Translations under genes and position numbers: made by a program | Shown: positions 61,724 through 64,000 of the stretch, one piece after another | Numbering within the stretch: position 1 is the stretch's first letter | Layout: every line of letters begins with the position of its first letter | From: CBDBJL01 sp965206365 | GTDB lineage: Bacteria; Pseudomonadota; Alphaproteobacteria; JABAAW01; JAHZMA01 | Reading direction: 5' to 3' | NCBI GenBank assembly: GCA_965206365.1 | Contig: CBDBJL010000004.1 | Coordinates: 124,001-188,000, forward strand | Length of the DNA: 64,000 nt | Notes under the pieces: generated by a model | Told to the model about the DNA's origin: nothing | The model's input: only the letters and a program-made list of their open reading frames with translations | Databases searched by the model: none

Positions 61724-62177
61724 TATTTCCTTTCAATATTGCGCCGATAGCAGAATAGCCGGCTTTATCGAGCCAGCTATCGCTGTGCGCGGGGTTGTTC
61801 ATTAAACGCGCTGTTTTTAGCGCATCCAAACATAAAGCCACTTGTTGTGGCTTAATTTTTGCGCGTAAAATCACGCTCCACAGCTTGGCAATTTCGGCAA
61901 AATGCTGGTTAGGGTCGCCATAAATCGCCCGCGATTTCAGAGTTTCTGCTAAATCTTGGCAAAAATCCTTATCTAAGGGTTGCTTGGCGGGGGGCACAGA
62001 ATGCTCCCTGCCTGTATTTAGTTGCTGGATTCTGGCTTTCGCCCATTTCGGGCAATCAATATTAACACCCGTATCATCAAGGGCATGTTGCCATTTATCA
62101 TCTTCTTCCCGCTCATTAATAATTCGCGAGATTGCACGCGCCAAAAGATATTTTTTCAAATGAAATTCAGCTATCAT
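61713..62177 (-). CDS. hypothetical prophage protein with DUF6378-like end
   Basis: 154 residues. The last ~60 (ALCLDALKTARLMNNPAHSD then SWLDKAGYSAIG) resemble DUF6378, a small domain found in many phage early proteins. The rest is not recognised. The ATG overlaps the dnaB stop (ATGA) and the stop overlaps gemA, so it is part of the early operon. Confidence 0.65.
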   Translation of the reverse strand: MIAEFHLKKYLLARAISRIINEREEDDKWQHALDDTGVNIDCPKWAKARIQQLNTGREHSVPPAKQPLDKDFCQDLAETLKSRAIYGDPNQHFAEIAKLWSVILRAKIKPQQVALCLDALKTARLMNNPAHSDSWLDKAGYSAIGAILKGNNDG

Positions 62178-63622
62178 TTTTTCTCTAAATTTTCAAAAAG
62201 GGTGTATTTTGGCTCAAAATATAACGCCACTTCGCCAATTGCGCCGTGGCGTTGTTTTTGCACCGATAGAACGGCTTTATTTTTTGAATTTATTAATAAT
62301 TCATTATGTTTTTCCTGCCTAAGCGCAAATTTTGCATCACTTTCAACATCGCGTTGTTCGGGTGTTTTGCGTTCAAGATAATATTCAGCACGATACAAAA
62401 ACATCACCACATCGGCATCTTGTTCAATTGCGCCAGAATCTCGCAAATCAGAAAGTTGGGGGATCGGCGGGTCGCGTTGCTCTACCGCGCGCGATAATTG
62501 CGATAATACCAAAACCGGAATATCTAATTCTTTAGCAAGGGCTTTTAAGCCTTGCGATATCGATGTAATTTCATTTACTCGTCCATCATATTTGCCGCCC
62601 GCTTTCATTAATTGCAAATAATCGATAACGATTAAATCTAAACTTTGGCGGCGCATTAATCGCCTAGCCCGCTGCCTAATAATCGCCACATTTATGGCGG
62701 GTGTTTGGTCAATAAAAATGGGCATTTGGTCGATAATGGCGGCGGTTCTGGCCAGGGTAGAAAATCCACGCGCAGAGATATTGCCGCGGCGCATATCATC
62801 GCTGGCAATTTTACACGCGCCAGATAAAATTCGTGCCGTTAATTGTTCGGCACTCATTTCCAGTGAAAACACGGCTACGCGTCCGCCTTCGATTTCTTCA
62901 TTATCAATATTTTTAAATTTGCTAGCAACATTATAGGCAATATTTAACGCTAGTGCGGTTTTGCCCATGCTGGGGCGGGCAGCTAAAATAATCAAATCGC
63001 TTTTATGCAGCCCGCCCAAAATTTTATCAATATCATAAAATCCGGTGCTAATGCCGCTAATACCACCTCCGCGTTTAATTGCTGCGCTAATATTTTGAAT
63101 TGCTGAATGTAAATGGGTTTTAATATTAATTAATTTCGCGCCATCTTCGCCTTTTTCCGCCAATTCGAACAGAGCAGTTTCTTGTTCCTCAAGAATTTCA
63201 TTGCCGGTTTTAGTAACATCGCCAGATTGTGCAATTTCAACATATTGTTGATTTATTAAAATTAATTCGCGTTTTAAGGCAAGGCTGGCAAGCGTTTTGG
63301 CATATTGTCCAACAGAGATCATTGAAAATACATTATTCGCCAAAGTCTGCAAATAATTATCCCAATCAGCATCAAGATGTGGAATTTCTTTTAGCAAATA
63401 AGCCAATGTATCTTCGTTTGCAGTTAGCCCTTCAGTCACTAATTTGGATATTTCCGTGAAAATAATACGATGAACGTCATGATAAAAATGGCTTGGCTGA
63501 CTGATATCAACAATTTTTTCAAAAACCTTATTATTGCGCAAAAGCGCGCCTAGCAAAGCGGCTTCAATTTCGATGGAATAAGGCATGGCAGCAGGCGCAG
63601 GTTTTTTAAGATAATCAGCCAT
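62174..63622 (-). CDS. dnaB: replicative DNA helicase DnaB
   Basis: 482 residues. N-terminal DnaB domain (AMPYSIEIEAALLGALL, FYHDVHRIIF) and RecA-like C-terminal domain: ISTGFYDIDKILGGLHKSDL, Walker A ARPSMGKTALALNIA (about residue 220), VAVFSLEMSAEQLTARI, LDLIVIDYLQLM and PVLVLSQLSRAVEQR. A phage-encoded replicative helicase here means theta or rolling replication rather than purely transposition. Overlaps both neighbours (ATGA type). Confidence 0.95.
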   Translation of the reverse strand: MADYLKKPAPAAMPYSIEIEAALLGALLRNNKVFEKIVDISQPSHFYHDVHRIIFTEISKLVTEGLTANEDTLAYLLKEIPHLDADWDNYLQTLANNVFSMISVGQYAKTLASLALKRELILINQQYVEIAQSGDVTKTGNEILEEQETALFELAEKGEDGAKLINIKTHLHSAIQNISAAIKRGGGISGISTGFYDIDKILGGLHKSDLIILAARPSMGKTALALNIAYNVASKFKNIDNEEIEGGRVAVFSLEMSAEQLTARILSGACKIASDDMRRGNISARGFSTLARTAAIIDQMPIFIDQTPAINVAIIRQRARRLMRRQSLDLIVIDYLQLMKAGGKYDGRVNEITSISQGLKALAKELDIPVLVLSQLSRAVEQRDPPIPQLSDLRDSGAIEQDADVVMFLYRAEYYLERKTPEQRDVESDAKFALRQEKHNELLINSKNKAVLSVQKQRHGAIGEVALYFEPKYTLFENLEKK

Positions 63623-64000
63623 TAATCAACGCATCTTCTTTTACTTCGATGGCGAAAGTCTCACCAACTGATTTAATCGTAACCCCTGTAATTTCGCGGG
63701 CGCGTTCAGGGTTCGCCAGCATGGCATCTTTATCTATTTCTTGCTTGCTACGGATAAAATCTATATAGCCTGCACCCCTTAAAGCGGCGATAACTTTGGC
63801 AGCATTAGTTACCCTAACGCTTGGCGGTGCGGTCCGCCAGTAAACCATGCCGGCAATCAAATCGGCATGTTTAACTTTGCCGCCACCGGTTAAATCATGG
63901 CGGTTGGTTTCGCACCAAGCCTGAATGGCTGACTCTAATTGCGCCATGCGTTCGCGGGCGTGGGTAGTTTTCTCGGCACTCTCTTCGCGCGCAGCGGCGA
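63615..64000 (-). CDS. gam: Mu Gam-like host-nuclease inhibitor, 5' end outside window
   Basis: Frame open to the right edge. The visible 128 codons include ESAIQAWCETNRHDL, GGGKVKHADLIAG, YWRTAPPSVRV, FIRSKQEIDKDAML and ITGVTIKSVGETFAIEV, the pattern of Mu Gam, a Ku-like DNA-end binder that blocks exonucleases. The N-terminal coiled-coil (REESAEKTTHARERMAQ) runs off the edge. First visible gene of the minus-strand early operon. Confidence 0.88.
   Translation of the reverse strand, partial: AAAREESAEKTTHARERMAQLESAIQAWCETNRHDLTGGGKVKHADLIAGMVYWRTAPPSVRVTNAAKVIAALRGAGYIDFIRSKQEIDKDAMLANPERAREITGVTIKSVGETFAIEVKEDALING

Overview
The window reads as part of a proteobacterial chromosome, most likely alphaproteobacterial and marine or host-associated. 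This placement is inferred from gene families: a lambda-type morphogenesis module with families common in alphaproteobacterial phages, a trimethylamine-N-oxide (TMAO) / N-methylglutamate gene set known from marine and methylotrophic alphaproteobacteria, and ankyrin-repeat genes. The first ~40 kb is visibly richer in G+C than the AT-rich 41.7-58 kb stretch, so at least two mobile blocks flank or sit in a different chromosomal background.

1-24.2 kb is a prophage with lambda-like gene order on the + strand: an N6/N4 methyltransferase, a small minus-strand regulatory operon, terminase small and large subunits, gpW, portal, S49 protease with a nested scaffold, decoration protein, capsid, head-tail joining proteins, tail terminator, tail tube, frameshifted tail chaperones, tape measure, tail-tip and fibre genes (one an RCC1 propeller), a frameshifted DUF1833 gene, NlpC/P60, TipJ, two small membrane proteins and a lysozyme. 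An HrgA-like minus-strand gene sits between the last structural genes and the lysozyme.

24.2-41.4 kb is a defence island. It holds an HTH-hsdM-hsdS-dinD-hsdR-metallopeptidase type I restriction operon with a frameshifted hsdS, a RecB-like nuclease/SF1 helicase gene split by an IS605-type element (tnpA plus tnpB), an IS200-type element with a perfect 27-bp-arm palindrome, a GmrSD-like DUF262/DUF1524 gene whose start abuts that element, and the 3' stump of a type IIG-like enzyme. Diverged direct repeats, one continuous with a tRNA-Ser-like 3' end, look like integration scars. An intact tRNA-Arg(CCU) follows at 41.6 kb.

41.7-54.2 kb, all on the minus strand, encodes TMAO uptake (tmoXVW), TMAO demethylase (tdm), gamma-glutamylmethylamide synthetase (gmaS) and N-methylglutamate synthase (mgsABC), with two unrecognised genes between mgsC and tmoX. 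Together these would import TMAO, split it to dimethylamine and formaldehyde, and move methylamine onto glutamate. TMA monooxygenase, dimethylamine monooxygenase and N-methylglutamate dehydrogenase are not in the window. 54.2-58.5 kb is a decaying ankyrin-repeat cluster with one intact gene. 58.5-64 kb is the early region of a second prophage, with Gam, DnaB, GemA, a cytosine methyltransferase broken by a single in-frame TGA, a second methyltransferase-like gene, an XRE repressor-like gene and a DUF5131 gene.
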